Origin: Fidelibacterota bacterium
Lineage (GTDB): Bacteria > Pseudomonadota > Alphaproteobacteria > Rhodospirillales > Rhodospirillaceae
Reading direction: 5' to 3'
Assembly (NCBI GenBank): GCA_947476275.1
Contig: CANJPQ010000004.1
Location: 1 to 64,000 of the forward strand
DNA: 64,000 nt
The position numbers and the translations under genes were made by a program. Under the pieces are notes generated by a model. That model saw only the letters and a program-made list of their open reading frames with translations, was not told the DNA's origin and did no database searches. Shown here piece after piece: positions 26,002 to 35,165 of this stretch. How positions within the stretch are numbered: position 1 is the stretch's first letter; each line of letters opens with the position of its first letter.

Positions 26002-26691
26002 TCAACCTGCGTGCAGCATCCGCTCGCGTTCGGACCGCCAAAGTTCGGCATAGCCGCAGTTCTTGAAACTCTCGAAGTAGGGTCCGCCTTCCGTGAAGTG
26101 GACGAGCGAAAGTTCCTTCGGCGGCAACGACGGATCGTAGTCGACCAGGTGATTCCAACGGTGCGGGATCTCGCCGATCAGATCGTCGTTCTCGAGCCAC
26201 TTGAACTGATGCAGCTGCAGCCCCGTGGCTGTATTTACGTACTCCGGGGTCAGCGCGGCGCATTTGGCGTTGTTGAACAGGATCACGCTCGACCAGTTCT
26301 TCTTTTCGTATTTGGTCTGCGGCTCGCCGAGGAACTTCACGGTCTCCTTCGGAACATGCTGGTGCTTCACGACCTGAACGGCAAAGCGGTCGTCGCGGAG
26401 CTTCCAAAGATTGGCGACGTCGTCGAGGGCCAGCATGTCGCAGTCGCAGAACAGGCTCCAGCCCTCGTAGCCGCTCAAATAGGGCACCAGGAACCGACTG
26501 AAAGAGAAGTCCGTGGACTGCAGCGCATTGCGCTCGCGCGTGAACAGGCCCTGCAATTCCGAGAGCATGAGCGGCGCAATGCTCACCGGCGCCGAGGCTT
26601 GACGGTAAAAGCTGTGAGCCAGCACGTGGAACGCGATCGTCTCGCGCGCATCGTAGCCGATGAAAATCCGGATCATGCCTTGCGCTGTCAT
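26002..26691 (-). CDS. GT8-like glycosyltransferase
   Basis: 229 residues with an opening RIFIGYDARETIAFHVLAHS and SLFCDCDMLAL, in which Asp-Cys-Asp (83-85) is the metal/nucleotide-binding DXD motif. The family is a single GT-A domain related to GT8 and found in surface-glycan loci. It is the only gene without TPRs in the run from 18983 to 32852, so it may extend a glycan begun by the TPR enzymes. It starts 25 bases after the stop of the 1002-residue gene; the ATG at 26676 is an alternative start. Confidence 0.8.
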   Translation of the reverse strand: MTAQGMIRIFIGYDARETIAFHVLAHSFYRQASAPVSIAPLMLSELQGLFTRERNALQSTDFSFSRFLVPYLSGYEGWSLFCDCDMLALDDVANLWKLRDDRFAVQVVKHQHVPKETVKFLGEPQTKYEKKNWSSVILFNNAKCAALTPEYVNTATGLQLHQFKWLENDDLIGEIPHRWNHLVDYDPSLPPKELSLVHFTEGGPYFESFKNCGYAELWRSERERMLHAG

Positions 26692-26716
26692 CTTGAACCC
26701 CTATCTCCTTCGTAAC

Positions 26717-29700
26717 TCAACCGGGTCTTCCTGTCGCCCACTCCGCGAGGCGTTCGGCGGCGGTGGTGATTACAGGTCTCCAGTCCGCCGCCGAGGACTG
26801 TCGCAGGAATTCTACCGACGGATACCATGCCGAGCGGGCTTGACCGCGGAACCAGTACCAGATGCGGCCCCGGCCCTCGGGCAGCAGTACCAAGGTCGGA
26901 ATCCCTAGGGCGCCGGCGGTATGCACGGTCGTGTTGCTGACGGAGACAACGAGATCCATCGCCGCGGTCTGGGCGGCGAAGGCATCCATGTCCTGCAGCG
27001 GGTCCACGGACGCATCGGTGAGGATGTTCACGCCGAGGCGGGTGCGGATATCGGCGAGATCGGCGGTGTGATCGCCGTACTGAAGATTGACGAACGTGAC
27101 GTCGGGCACCGTGAGCATGGGGGCAAGATCGGCCAGCCGCAGGCTCTTGAGGGCGCCGATCTCGGGATTGCCGCTGCCCCAGGACAGGCCCACGAGTTTG
27201 GTGCCCGGCCGCCCGGCCTGATACGTCGCGCGCAACGCATCGCGGCGCGCCACGTCTGGCAGCAGAAAGCCCACCCGCGCCGGGAAGGACTCCATGGTTG
27301 GCCTGAAGCGTACACCCAACTCCGCGACCGACATCTGCAGGTCGATCCGCCGCGGCAAAGGCTCTGCGAACGTGCCGACGTCAGCGGCGGGGAATGAACG
27401 CTTCAGCAGCGGCACCATGCGCGGCGAACAGCGGATTGTCACCGCGCGGGCGACCGCCATCAGGTCCGGCAGGATGCTTGCGGCCATCAACTCATCGCCC
27501 AGGCCCTGCTCGGTCCACACCAGCACACGTTTGCCCCTCAGGTCGTCGCCCGCCCAGCGTTTGACCGGGAACATGTCGTGGCGGACCTTGGCCGAGGGAT
27601 GCTTCAGGCGCCAATCGAATTCGGACCATCCTTCGCGCAGGCGTCCCGCCGCGAGCAGGGTGATCGCCTTGTTGTAGTGAATGTCCACGTGATCCGACCG
27701 CCGCGCGAGCACGTCGTCCATCCGCGTGACCGCTTCATCCGTGCGGCCAAGGTCGTCCAGCACGCCGGCGCTGTTCAGGGTGACCGTGTCCTTGTCTTCG
27801 ACGGTCGCGAGCGCACGTTCGAATGTCTCCAACGCTTCCGCGCTGCGGCCGCAGGCGCGCAAGGCCAGGCCGAGATTGTTCAGCACCTCGCCCTTCTCCG
27901 GCACGATGGCCAGTACGGCGGCGTAAGCGTCGACCGCTTCGGCGGGTCGTCCCAGGTTGGCGATCAGGACCGCCCTTGCATTGAGCGCATGCCAATTGTC
28001 CGGCTGCGCGGCAATGGCCTCGTCATAGATCGCGATGGCATGTTCGTAGAATTGCCGCGCGGGAATGTAGTGGGAGTGCTCGCGCTGGGCATCGCCTTGA
28101 CGCTTGGAGAGGCCGGCAATGGCCGTCAACGCCTCTGACCGAAGGCTCGGCAGCTGCGCCAGCCGGCGATAGACTTTCTCCGCGGTCGCCCAAGCCTGCT
28201 TTGACGCAGCGGTCTCACCCAGCGCGCGCAGGTAGTCGGCCGGGGTCGTCAAAGCGCCGGCAGCATGTGCCGCATCAACGATGCCGAGGGCGGCCTCGAA
28301 CAGGGCCGGCAGCCATGCGCCCTCCGCGGTCTTGCGTACGATTTGAACCGAAGGATAGGCGGAGAGAGACGCGCGATCTCCGGGCGCGCCGGCGGGCGGC
28401 GCAAGGCACACGGCCGGAACGCCCAATGCGCCGGCAAGGTGCGCCACCGTGTTGCTCGACGTGACGACGAAATCCAGCGCCGCGATTTGCGCGGCATAGA
28501 GATCGAGGTCGCCCAGCGGATTGATCGCCGCATCTTGGGTAATCGCGATGTTCATCGCCTGCGCGACCGCCTGAATTGCGGGCGCCACGGGCCCATGCTG
28601 CAGGCTGACGTAGACCGCGCCAGGCACGTTCAGTACCGGACCCCATTCCCCAAGGTTCACAGAACGCTCGCGCCCGTCCAAGGCGCCGAAGCTCTGCCAG
28701 GCAATGCCCACCCGCAGCTGCGGCGACGTCGCTGTGGCATAGCGTCCGCGCAATTCGGTGCGGCAGGCCTCATCGGCGACCAGGTACGACCGACGTTCAG
28801 GCCCAGCCGCCAAATGCACGCCCAGCGCTGCGGCCGGCGTCTGTGCCGTAAGCCCCGCGAGTTCCGCCGGCGTTGGCGCGCGGTCGATGAACGTCAGGGT
28901 CGGGAAGGAGCGGCGCAGGAGCGCGCCGATGCGTGGAGAGCAGCGCACCACAGCATTGATGCTGGCGGCAGTGAGGCAGGGGAGCAGGCGCGCGCAGGCG
29001 ATCTCTTCGCTCGGCGTGCCGTGCATCCAGATGAACAGCCCCCCACCGGCAATATCCTGGCCTTGCCACGCCGGCAACCCGGCGCCCAAGTTCGCCGGGC
29101 CGAGCAGGGCGGCATGGGCGAACGCGGTCCACCCGGCACGTTCGTTGCCGGCGGCGAATTCCGCCTCGCCGAGATCGCGCGCGAGCAGCGGTTCGGCGGG
29201 CATGACGCTCATCGCATTGCGTGCGCTGGCCAGCCATCCACTTGCGTCGCCGGCGGCGCGCAAGGACTGGCCGAGCCGCAGGTGGGCTTCAACATTCCGC
29301 GGCGCCGCGCCGACCTGGCTGCGAAACAGCGGAACAGCCTCGGCCCCACGGCCGGTCCGCAGCAGCAACAGCGCCAAGCCGGATTGGGCTTCGGCGAGGC
29401 GCCCGAACTTCAGCGCCTGTCGGTAGTGGCTTTCCGCACCCGCGATGTCGCCAAGCTGCGCCTTGATGTCGCCCAGGGTGCAGTGGGATGCGGCGAGGTC
29501 CGGCTTCACGATCAAGGCGCGCCCGAGCAGGTCTTGGGCTTTTCCGACATCGCCGCGCTGGGCGGCAAGCAGCCCCGCCATGTGCAGCAGGCCGGCGTCG
29601 CGCGGGTTCTGCTTGAGCAGCGTGTGATAGACGCGATCAGCCTCGTCCAGGGCGCCACGCTCGTGCGCGTCCATGGCCTGCTGGCGCAGACGGGCGGTCT

Positions 29701-29725
29701 TGTCGCTCATGGCGCGGGCGTCCAC
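26717..29725 (-). CDS. Tandem-fused TPR-glycosyltransferase with two TPR and two transferase modules
   Basis: 1002 residues, or 997 from the ATG at 29710. Module 1 has TPRs at about 10-200 and a transferase-like domain at about 220-475. Module 2 has TPRs at about 500-690 and a transferase domain at about 715-1002. Module 2 is canonical (VLVWTEQGLGDELMAASILPDL, FVNLQYGDHTADL, VSVSNTTVHTAGALGIPTLVLLP). Module 1 is degenerate: FIWMHGTPSEEIACARLLP replaces the Trp-Thr-Glu-Gln-Gly block, LQHGP replaces LQYGD, TSSNTVAHLAGALGVPAV lacks one residue, and the Tyr-Trp motif is missing. Module 1 may be a non-catalytic substrate-binding copy. Arose by in-frame gene fusion. Confidence 0.8.
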   Translation of the reverse strand: MDARAMSDKTARLRQQAMDAHERGALDEADRVYHTLLKQNPRDAGLLHMAGLLAAQRGDVGKAQDLLGRALIVKPDLAASHCTLGDIKAQLGDIAGAESHYRQALKFGRLAEAQSGLALLLLRTGRGAEAVPLFRSQVGAAPRNVEAHLRLGQSLRAAGDASGWLASARNAMSVMPAEPLLARDLGEAEFAAGNERAGWTAFAHAALLGPANLGAGLPAWQGQDIAGGGLFIWMHGTPSEEIACARLLPCLTAASINAVVRCSPRIGALLRRSFPTLTFIDRAPTPAELAGLTAQTPAAALGVHLAAGPERRSYLVADEACRTELRGRYATATSPQLRVGIAWQSFGALDGRERSVNLGEWGPVLNVPGAVYVSLQHGPVAPAIQAVAQAMNIAITQDAAINPLGDLDLYAAQIAALDFVVTSSNTVAHLAGALGVPAVCLAPPAGAPGDRASLSAYPSVQIVRKTAEGAWLPALFEAALGIVDAAHAAGALTTPADYLRALGETAASKQAWATAEKVYRRLAQLPSLRSEALTAIAGLSKRQGDAQREHSHYIPARQFYEHAIAIYDEAIAAQPDNWHALNARAVLIANLGRPAEAVDAYAAVLAIVPEKGEVLNNLGLALRACGRSAEALETFERALATVEDKDTVTLNSAGVLDDLGRTDEAVTRMDDVLARRSDHVDIHYNKAITLLAAGRLREGWSEFDWRLKHPSAKVRHDMFPVKRWAGDDLRGKRVLVWTEQGLGDELMAASILPDLMAVARAVTIRCSPRMVPLLKRSFPAADVGTFAEPLPRRIDLQMSVAELGVRFRPTMESFPARVGFLLPDVARRDALRATYQAGRPGTKLVGLSWGSGNPEIGALKSLRLADLAPMLTVPDVTFVNLQYGDHTADLADIRTRLGVNILTDASVDPLQDMDAFAAQTAAMDLVVSVSNTTVHTAGALGIPTLVLLPEGRGRIWYWFRGQARSAWYPSVEFLRQSSAADWRPVITTAAERLAEWATGRPG

Positions 29726-31194
29726 GCGCGCAGGCGCGCGGCAACTTCATCGATGGCCGTCGACCATTGCCCCGCGTCGGCCTGTCGGACCAAGCGTACG
29801 CCCGCGTACCACGGACTGTCGGTGCGATTCAGGAACCAGTACCAGATGCGGCCCCGGGCCGCGGGCACCATCACCCACGTCGGCAGGCCGAGTCCGCCGG
29901 CAAAATGCACCGTGGTGTTGCTGACCGAGATCACAAGATCCATCGCCGCAACCTGCGCCGCGAAGCTGTCGAGATCCGTCAGGGGATCGATCGTCGCATC
30001 GCGCCGGATTTGAATCCCGAAGCGCTGTTCGGCGTCACGCACTTCGTCCGCGCAGTCACCATACTGAAGACAGACGAACTGTATGCCGGGCGTGCGCAGG
30101 ATCGGTTCCCAGGCGGACAGGGCGAGGGATTTCTCGCCCTCCACGCCGGTCGCGCGGCTGCGCCAGGAGATGCCGACGAGTGGTGTCTGCGCGCCGCCGC
30201 GATATTGGGCGCGCAAGGCGTCGCGACGCGCGGCGTCTGCCTGCAGGAACGCGCGCGGCGCGCCGAAGCTTTCCTGTGTCGGCCGCAGGTACCGTCCGAG
30301 CTCCGACAATGACGCTTGAAAATCAAAGGCTGCCGGACTCACGTTTTCGACCTTGTCGACCACCGCGATGCCCGGGAACGACCGGCGGAACAGCGGCGTC
30401 ATCCGGGGCGAGCACAGCACTGTCACGGCGCCGCCGCGGGCGAGAAGATCGGGCAGCATGCTTGCAATCAAGATCTCGTCGCCGGGGCCTTGCTCGGTCC
30501 AGACCAGTACACGTGCCCGGTCGAGAGCTTCGCCGGCCCAATAGGGTAGGGCGAAGACGCCATGCTTCGCCGCCGTGTCCGGGCGGCGCCAGCGCCACAC
30601 ATAGTCCGCCCAGCCCTCGCCGAACCGTTCGCGGGACAGCAGGGTCAGGGCCCGATAATAGCGCGCGGTGATATTCTCGGGATCGCGGGCGAGCAGCCTG
30701 TCATAGGCAGGCAGGACGTCGTCGAAGCGACCTTCGACCTCGCAGGCAATCGCATAATTGGTGAGCCCTGTCGCAAGCTCCGGATCTAGCTGCAGCGCTT
30801 TGTCGAAGCAGACCGCCGCATCCTTGTAGCGCTGGAGCTGAAGCAAGACACCGCCGAGATTGTTCTGCGCCGTCGCGTTCTGCGGCTGCAATTTGGCGAC
30901 GGTGCGCAGGTGCCGTTCTGCGTCCGCGAATTTTCCATCGCGGATCAGGTAGGCGCTGAGATTGAAATGTGCATCGGCGAAGTTCGGGCTGGCCTTGAGC
31001 GCCTGCCCGATCAGCGCGAACGCTTGCTCATATTCGCCGCGGTCGCCGTGAATGCGGCCGAGCAGGTGCAGCGCATCGGGATGCTTGGGCTGCAGCGCCA
31101 GGATGGCGCGATAGCCGCGTTCCGCGCTCGCGATGTCGCCGCGGCGGTGATCCGCCATGGCGGCATCGAGCATGTTTTGGGCGACGGTGCTCAT
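29707..31194 (-). CDS. TPR-glycosyltransferase, copy 6
   Basis: 495 residues from the ATG at 31194, which shares ATGA with the stop of copy 7; the open frame to 31356 lies inside copy 7. TPRs cover 1-185 (GYRAILALQPKHPDALHLLG). The transferase domain covers about 205-495 with VLVWTEQGPGDEILIASMLPDL, PLVGISWRSRATGVEGEKSL, FVCLQYGDCADEV and ISVSNTTVHFAGGLGLPTWV. GRIWYWFLNRTDSPWY closes the domain. The shortest single copy. Confidence 0.8.
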   Translation of the reverse strand: MSTVAQNMLDAAMADHRRGDIASAERGYRAILALQPKHPDALHLLGRIHGDRGEYEQAFALIGQALKASPNFADAHFNLSAYLIRDGKFADAERHLRTVAKLQPQNATAQNNLGGVLLQLQRYKDAAVCFDKALQLDPELATGLTNYAIACEVEGRFDDVLPAYDRLLARDPENITARYYRALTLLSRERFGEGWADYVWRWRRPDTAAKHGVFALPYWAGEALDRARVLVWTEQGPGDEILIASMLPDLLARGGAVTVLCSPRMTPLFRRSFPGIAVVDKVENVSPAAFDFQASLSELGRYLRPTQESFGAPRAFLQADAARRDALRAQYRGGAQTPLVGISWRSRATGVEGEKSLALSAWEPILRTPGIQFVCLQYGDCADEVRDAEQRFGIQIRRDATIDPLTDLDSFAAQVAAMDLVISVSNTTVHFAGGLGLPTWVMVPAARGRIWYWFLNRTDSPWYAGVRLVRQADAGQWSTAIDEVAARLRAWTPAP

Positions 31195-32852
31195 GCGGTC
31201 CACGCCTTCAACGCAGCGGCGGCGTCCGCCAGGGCCGGTGCCCATTGGCCCGGGGCGGCTTGCCGGAACAATTTCATCGTCGGGTACCAGGGACTGTCGG
31301 CGCGGTCGCGGAACCAATACCAATGCGCCCCGTGTCCATAGGGTACTAATGTCCAAACAGGTTTGCCGAGGCCGCCGGCGAAATGGACCGTGGTGTTGCT
31401 CACCGAAATCACAAGGTCCATCGCCGCGACCTGCGCCGCGAAGCCATCCAGATCGGTGAGCGGATCGACGGTGGGATCAGTCATCACCTCGGTTCCCGCA
31501 ATCTCCGCAGCGGTGTCGCCGTATTGGAGGCTATGGAAGTGCACACCCGGCATGGACATGATCGGCTGCCAGTCAGCAAGGCGCATTGACTTGAATGCGC
31601 CGGTGGATGGGCTGCCGCTGCGCCAGGAAATGCCGATATTGCCCCCCTGCGGCAGCCGCGCCTTGATCGCCGCGACCCGCTGTGGATCGGGGGTGAGGAA
31701 TGCCTGGCGCGGTGGGAACGACGCGAAGTCGGGCCGGAGATATCTTGCGGCATCGGCCAGCGCGAACTTGAAATCGAACGCGCCGAGGTCCGTTGCCGTG
31801 TGCGGCTTGACGCTGACGCGCGGGAAGGAACGCTGGAGCAGAGCTACGAGACGCGGCTCGCACAACACTGTGCAATGCGCGGCGGCCTGGCTGAGGTCCG
31901 GCAGCAGACTTGCCGCGAGGATTTCATCGCCAAGCCCGTACTCGGTCCACACGATGACGCGCTTTCCGGAAAGTTCCTCGCCTTGCCAGCCCGTCGCATC
32001 GGCGGGGGCAAAGGCGCCGGGCTGTCCCGCGATGCGGAAGGCATAGTCCGGCCAGCCATTGGCAAAGTCACCGATGGTGAGCCGCGTATAGCCGCGACAG
32101 CCGCGGGCCTCGGGCATGTCGGGCGCCAAGCGCAGCGCGGCATCGAAATCCGCAATCGCGCCGGCGAAATCGTTCTTGAACCGCCGCGCGTTGCCGCGAT
32201 TGAGGTAGGCGAATGCGAAACTCGGATTGAGGGCGATGGCTTGGTCGTGCAGGGCGATCGCCGCATCGAGATCGCCGCGCTCCTCCTGGATGCGGCCGAG
32301 GTTGGTAACCGGCGCCGGGGCGCGGGCCTCCAACGCCATCGCTTTGCGGAACGCAGCTTCGGCGGCCGGCGCGTCGCCGCGTTTCAGCAGGACGTCGCCC
32401 AGTTGATCCCACAGGGACGTCTCGTTCGGCATCAGTGTGAGGGCCTGACGATACGCCGCGTCAGCCTCTTCGAGCCGGCCTTGGCGATGCAGGCTGTTGC
32501 CGAGGACTTGCCAAACGTGCCCGTTCTTCGGCGCGCTCTGCGTGGCGGCACGCATCACGGTTTCGGCTTCGGTGAAGCGGCCGTTCTGCCCGAGCAGCGT
32601 ACCCAGTACCAAGCTTGCACCTGTGACCATCGGCGCGCGCTGCAGACAGGCGCGTAACGCCGTCTCGGCGGCGGCATGGTCGCCGATCCGGAACAAGGCC
32701 AGGCCGAGGCCGACCATGGCGCCCACTTCGTTCGGCGCGGCGACAAGGATTTCGCGAAAGATGCCGGCAGCATCGGCGAACCGGCCCGCGTTGATCAGGC
32801 CCTCGCCGCGCTTGAGCGCCTGCGCAATGTTAGCGGGTGTGCTCATGGTCAT
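31191..32852 (-). CDS. TPR-glycosyltransferase, copy 7 (first gene of the cluster)
   Basis: 553 residues; the ATG at 32846 is equally possible. TPRs cover 1-245 (IFREILVAAPNEVGAMVGLG). The transferase domain covers about 260-553 with VIVWTEYGLGDEILAASLLPDL, NIGISWRSGSPSTGAFKSMRL, FHSLQYGDTAAEI and ISVSNTTVHFAGGLGKPVW. The Glu-Tyr-Gly block and a slightly shorter loop after LQYGD set it apart. It lies 81 bases downstream of gspE on the same strand, so the whole glycosyltransferase run may be expressed with gspE. Confidence 0.8.
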   Translation of the reverse strand: MTMSTPANIAQALKRGEGLINAGRFADAAGIFREILVAAPNEVGAMVGLGLALFRIGDHAAAETALRACLQRAPMVTGASLVLGTLLGQNGRFTEAETVMRAATQSAPKNGHVWQVLGNSLHRQGRLEEADAAYRQALTLMPNETSLWDQLGDVLLKRGDAPAAEAAFRKAMALEARAPAPVTNLGRIQEERGDLDAAIALHDQAIALNPSFAFAYLNRGNARRFKNDFAGAIADFDAALRLAPDMPEARGCRGYTRLTIGDFANGWPDYAFRIAGQPGAFAPADATGWQGEELSGKRVIVWTEYGLGDEILAASLLPDLSQAAAHCTVLCEPRLVALLQRSFPRVSVKPHTATDLGAFDFKFALADAARYLRPDFASFPPRQAFLTPDPQRVAAIKARLPQGGNIGISWRSGSPSTGAFKSMRLADWQPIMSMPGVHFHSLQYGDTAAEIAGTEVMTDPTVDPLTDLDGFAAQVAAMDLVISVSNTTVHFAGGLGKPVWTLVPYGHGAHWYWFRDRADSPWYPTMKLFRQAAPGQWAPALADAAAALKAWTA

Positions 32853-32933
32853 GGATTTTCGCGTCCCGCCCTACGCGGGTGTCAGCGTCGTGCGCCGGCG
32901 GCATGACGAGTGGCCTTATCGCCGACGTTTCGG

Positions 32934-34685
32934 TCAGGGTTCATCGACCCCGGCCTGTCCTGTCACGCGCAGCACTTCCTCGACACTTGTTTCGCCCAGC
33001 CAGGCCTTGATCAGGCCGTCTTCCATCAGGCCGCGGAAGTTGCCTTCCCGCAGGACCTTGTCCATTTCGTGGAGCGGCTTCTGGCCCAGGATCATTTCCG
33101 CGATCCGGTCATTCATCATGGCCACTTCGTAGATGCCCAGGCGGCCGCGATAGCCGGTGCGCTGGCACTGCTTGCACCCGACGGCCGCGTACCATTGCGG
33201 CTGCGCCGGCACGAACGAGGCGAATTGCCGCTGCAGAGCCTCGCTGCGCTGGCGGATCGCCAACGGCGGGTCGTGCGGCTTGCGGCAGTGCGGGCAGAGC
33301 CGGCGCACCAGGCGCTGCGCCATCACCATGCGCACGGACGAGGCCACCAGGAACGGTTCCACGCCCATGTCGATCAGGCGGGTGAACGCGGTCAGCGCAT
33401 CGTTGGTGTGTAGCGTGGAGAACACCATGTGGCCGGTGAGCGACGCCTGGACCGCGATCTGCGCGGTCTCGAGGTCGCGGATTTCGCCGATCATGATCGT
33501 GTCCGGGTCCTGGCGCAGGATCGAGCGCAGGGCGCGGGCGAAGGTGTAGCCGATCTCGGCTTTGGTCTGCACCTGCGTGACGCCGGGGATATTGTATTCC
33601 ACCGGGTCTTCGACGGTGATGATCTTGCGCTTACCGTCCTTGATGTGTTCGAGGGTCGCTTTCAGCGTGGTCGATTTGCCCGAGCCTGTCGGGCCGGTCA
33701 CCAGGATGATGCCGTAGGGCTCCTGGGCGAGTTTGGCGAAGTTGTCGAGATGGTCCTGCGCCATGCCGATCTTGGCCAGCGAGAATTCCTTATGCTCCTT
33801 CATCAGAAGGCGCATGACGATGGATTCGCCCCAGACGCCGGGCAGGCACGAGACGCGGATGTCGAGATCGCGGCCGGAGATGCGCGTGCCGATGCGGCCG
33901 TCCTGCGGGAGGCGGCGTTCCGCGATGTCCAGCCCTGAGATCAGTTTGATGCGCGACGCCACGGCATCGAAGCGAGAGCGCGGCAGTGTCAATCGGTCCT
34001 GCAGCACGCCGTCGATGCGGTAACGGATATCGAATTCGCGTTCGCGAGGCTCGACGTGAATATCCGAGGCGTTCTCATTGACGGCCTGCGCCAGCGTGTT
34101 GGCGACCAACTCGACCACGGGCGCTTCTTCCGCCAATTCACGCAGAAGTGCTACGTCGCCATCGATGTCCATGCCGTCGGTGGTCATGGCGCGACGCACG
34201 AGGTCCATCATGAGATCGAGGTCGCGGTTGCGGATCAGCCACCAGCGGATGCTTTTCTCCGCAAACGCATCACTCAGCGTCTCGCGCAAATTCGCCGAGA
34301 TCGGGTCGCGGCTGATGCAGTTCACGATGCCGTCGCTGCCGGTCCAGACCAAGGCGCTTTGGTCGACCCACCAGTCGATCCCGATGCCGGAGGCCTTGAT
34401 GCACGCGGCGTATTCCGCCGGGTCTTGCGGCAACTGTTCCGGCAGAAGTACCGGCAAGCCGAGTTGACTCGACAGCGCGGCAAGAACCACGTCTTCGGAG
34501 ACGGCGCCGATGCGTACCAGAATTGCGCCGATGCGGCCGCTGAATGAGCTTTGGAACGAGAGGGCTTTTGAGATATCGGCTTCGCTGATATCGCCGCGGG
34601 CGACCATCATCTCGCCCAGCGCCGGCTGCGGCGCAACCGGGATGGGCGATCGATCCATCTGCACCGTTTGCGCGACCGCGCTCAT
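32934..34685 (-). CDS. gspE: Type II secretion ATPase GspE
   Basis: 583 residues. An N-terminal MshEN/GspE_N domain covers about 25-160. The ATPase core has Walker A GPTGSGKSTT (331-340), the Asp box, Walker B IMIGEIRD around 398-404 and the His box FSTLHTNDA. A zinc tetracysteine module is present (CPHC at 464-467, CKQC at 504-507), typical of GspE/PilB. GspE powers pseudopilus assembly. Unlike most T2SS operons it is about 16 kb from gspF and gspD, at the head of the glycosyltransferase run and directly after the HicB-like gene (seven-base gap). Confidence 0.92.
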   Translation of the reverse strand: MSAVAQTVQMDRSPIPVAPQPALGEMMVARGDISEADISKALSFQSSFSGRIGAILVRIGAVSEDVVLAALSSQLGLPVLLPEQLPQDPAEYAACIKASGIGIDWWVDQSALVWTGSDGIVNCISRDPISANLRETLSDAFAEKSIRWWLIRNRDLDLMMDLVRRAMTTDGMDIDGDVALLRELAEEAPVVELVANTLAQAVNENASDIHVEPREREFDIRYRIDGVLQDRLTLPRSRFDAVASRIKLISGLDIAERRLPQDGRIGTRISGRDLDIRVSCLPGVWGESIVMRLLMKEHKEFSLAKIGMAQDHLDNFAKLAQEPYGIILVTGPTGSGKSTTLKATLEHIKDGKRKIITVEDPVEYNIPGVTQVQTKAEIGYTFARALRSILRQDPDTIMIGEIRDLETAQIAVQASLTGHMVFSTLHTNDALTAFTRLIDMGVEPFLVASSVRMVMAQRLVRRLCPHCRKPHDPPLAIRQRSEALQRQFASFVPAQPQWYAAVGCKQCQRTGYRGRLGIYEVAMMNDRIAEMILGQKPLHEMDKVLREGNFRGLMEDGLIKAWLGETSVEEVLRVTGQAGVDEP

Positions 34686-34692
34686 TCTCGCG

Positions 34693-35034
34693 TTAGCCTT
34701 CCGTCGAGACGGTGTTGTTGCGCCAGCTGTAATTTAACGTCCAGCCTTTGTCGCGTACGCCGATCTGGGTCGCGGGCGCCGAGGGTGGCATTGTCGCTTG
34801 CATGCGCGCGGGCAAAGCGATGCCGATCGCGGGGGTCTTGTCGTCCGTGATCGCGCCCGGTCGCCCGCCGTCGGCAAGGAACTTCGTCAAGATGTCGGCG
34901 GCATTCGAGATCAGGTTCTGGTACGCCTCTTCGGGCGTCGCACCTTCGCCACGCGGGCCGTCCGGCAGATCGACGAGGATCGCAGCGATGCGTCCATTGT
35001 CGTCCTGGCGAAGCTTCACCGCGAAATGGTACAT
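34693..35034 (-). CDS. HicB-like small protein ahead of gspE
   Basis: 113 residues from the ATG at 35034. The N-terminal half (YHFAVKLRQDDNGRIAAIL, DLPDGPRGEGATPEEAYQNL) matches the degraded-RNase-H-like fold of the HicB/UPF0150 group. The C-terminal part (about 60-113) is Pro/Ala-rich and contains WTLNYSWRNN. No HicA toxin is adjacent and no DNA-binding helix-turn-helix or ribbon-helix-helix is evident, so a toxin-antitoxin role is unlikely. It could be a regulator or partner of GspE. A candidate -10 (TATTAT, 35123-35128) lies upstream on the same strand. Confidence 0.55.
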   Translation of the reverse strand: MYHFAVKLRQDDNGRIAAILVDLPDGPRGEGATPEEAYQNLISNAADILTKFLADGGRPGAITDDKTPAIGIALPARMQATMPPSAPATQIGVRDKGWTLNYSWRNNTVSTEG

Positions 35035-35165
35035 GACGTCTCGACATCCTTGCTTTGTGCGGGCCGGCAGGGGGCCGCAGGAAACCGGGGCCAACTTAAA
35101 GCTTCGCCCTGGCTGCGGCCACATAATAGCTCCGCAAAGCATTTACAACTTCGTAAGCTTAAACA

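Noticed and set aside
18983-32852. Repeated sequences that might suggest a CRISPR array
   Set aside because: The repetition comes from TPR codons and paralogous domains of variable spacing. There are no short direct repeats with regular unique spacers and no cas genes.
34693-35034. HicAB toxin-antitoxin module
   Set aside because: Only the HicB-like fold is present; there is no HicA-type gene in the adjoining sequence.
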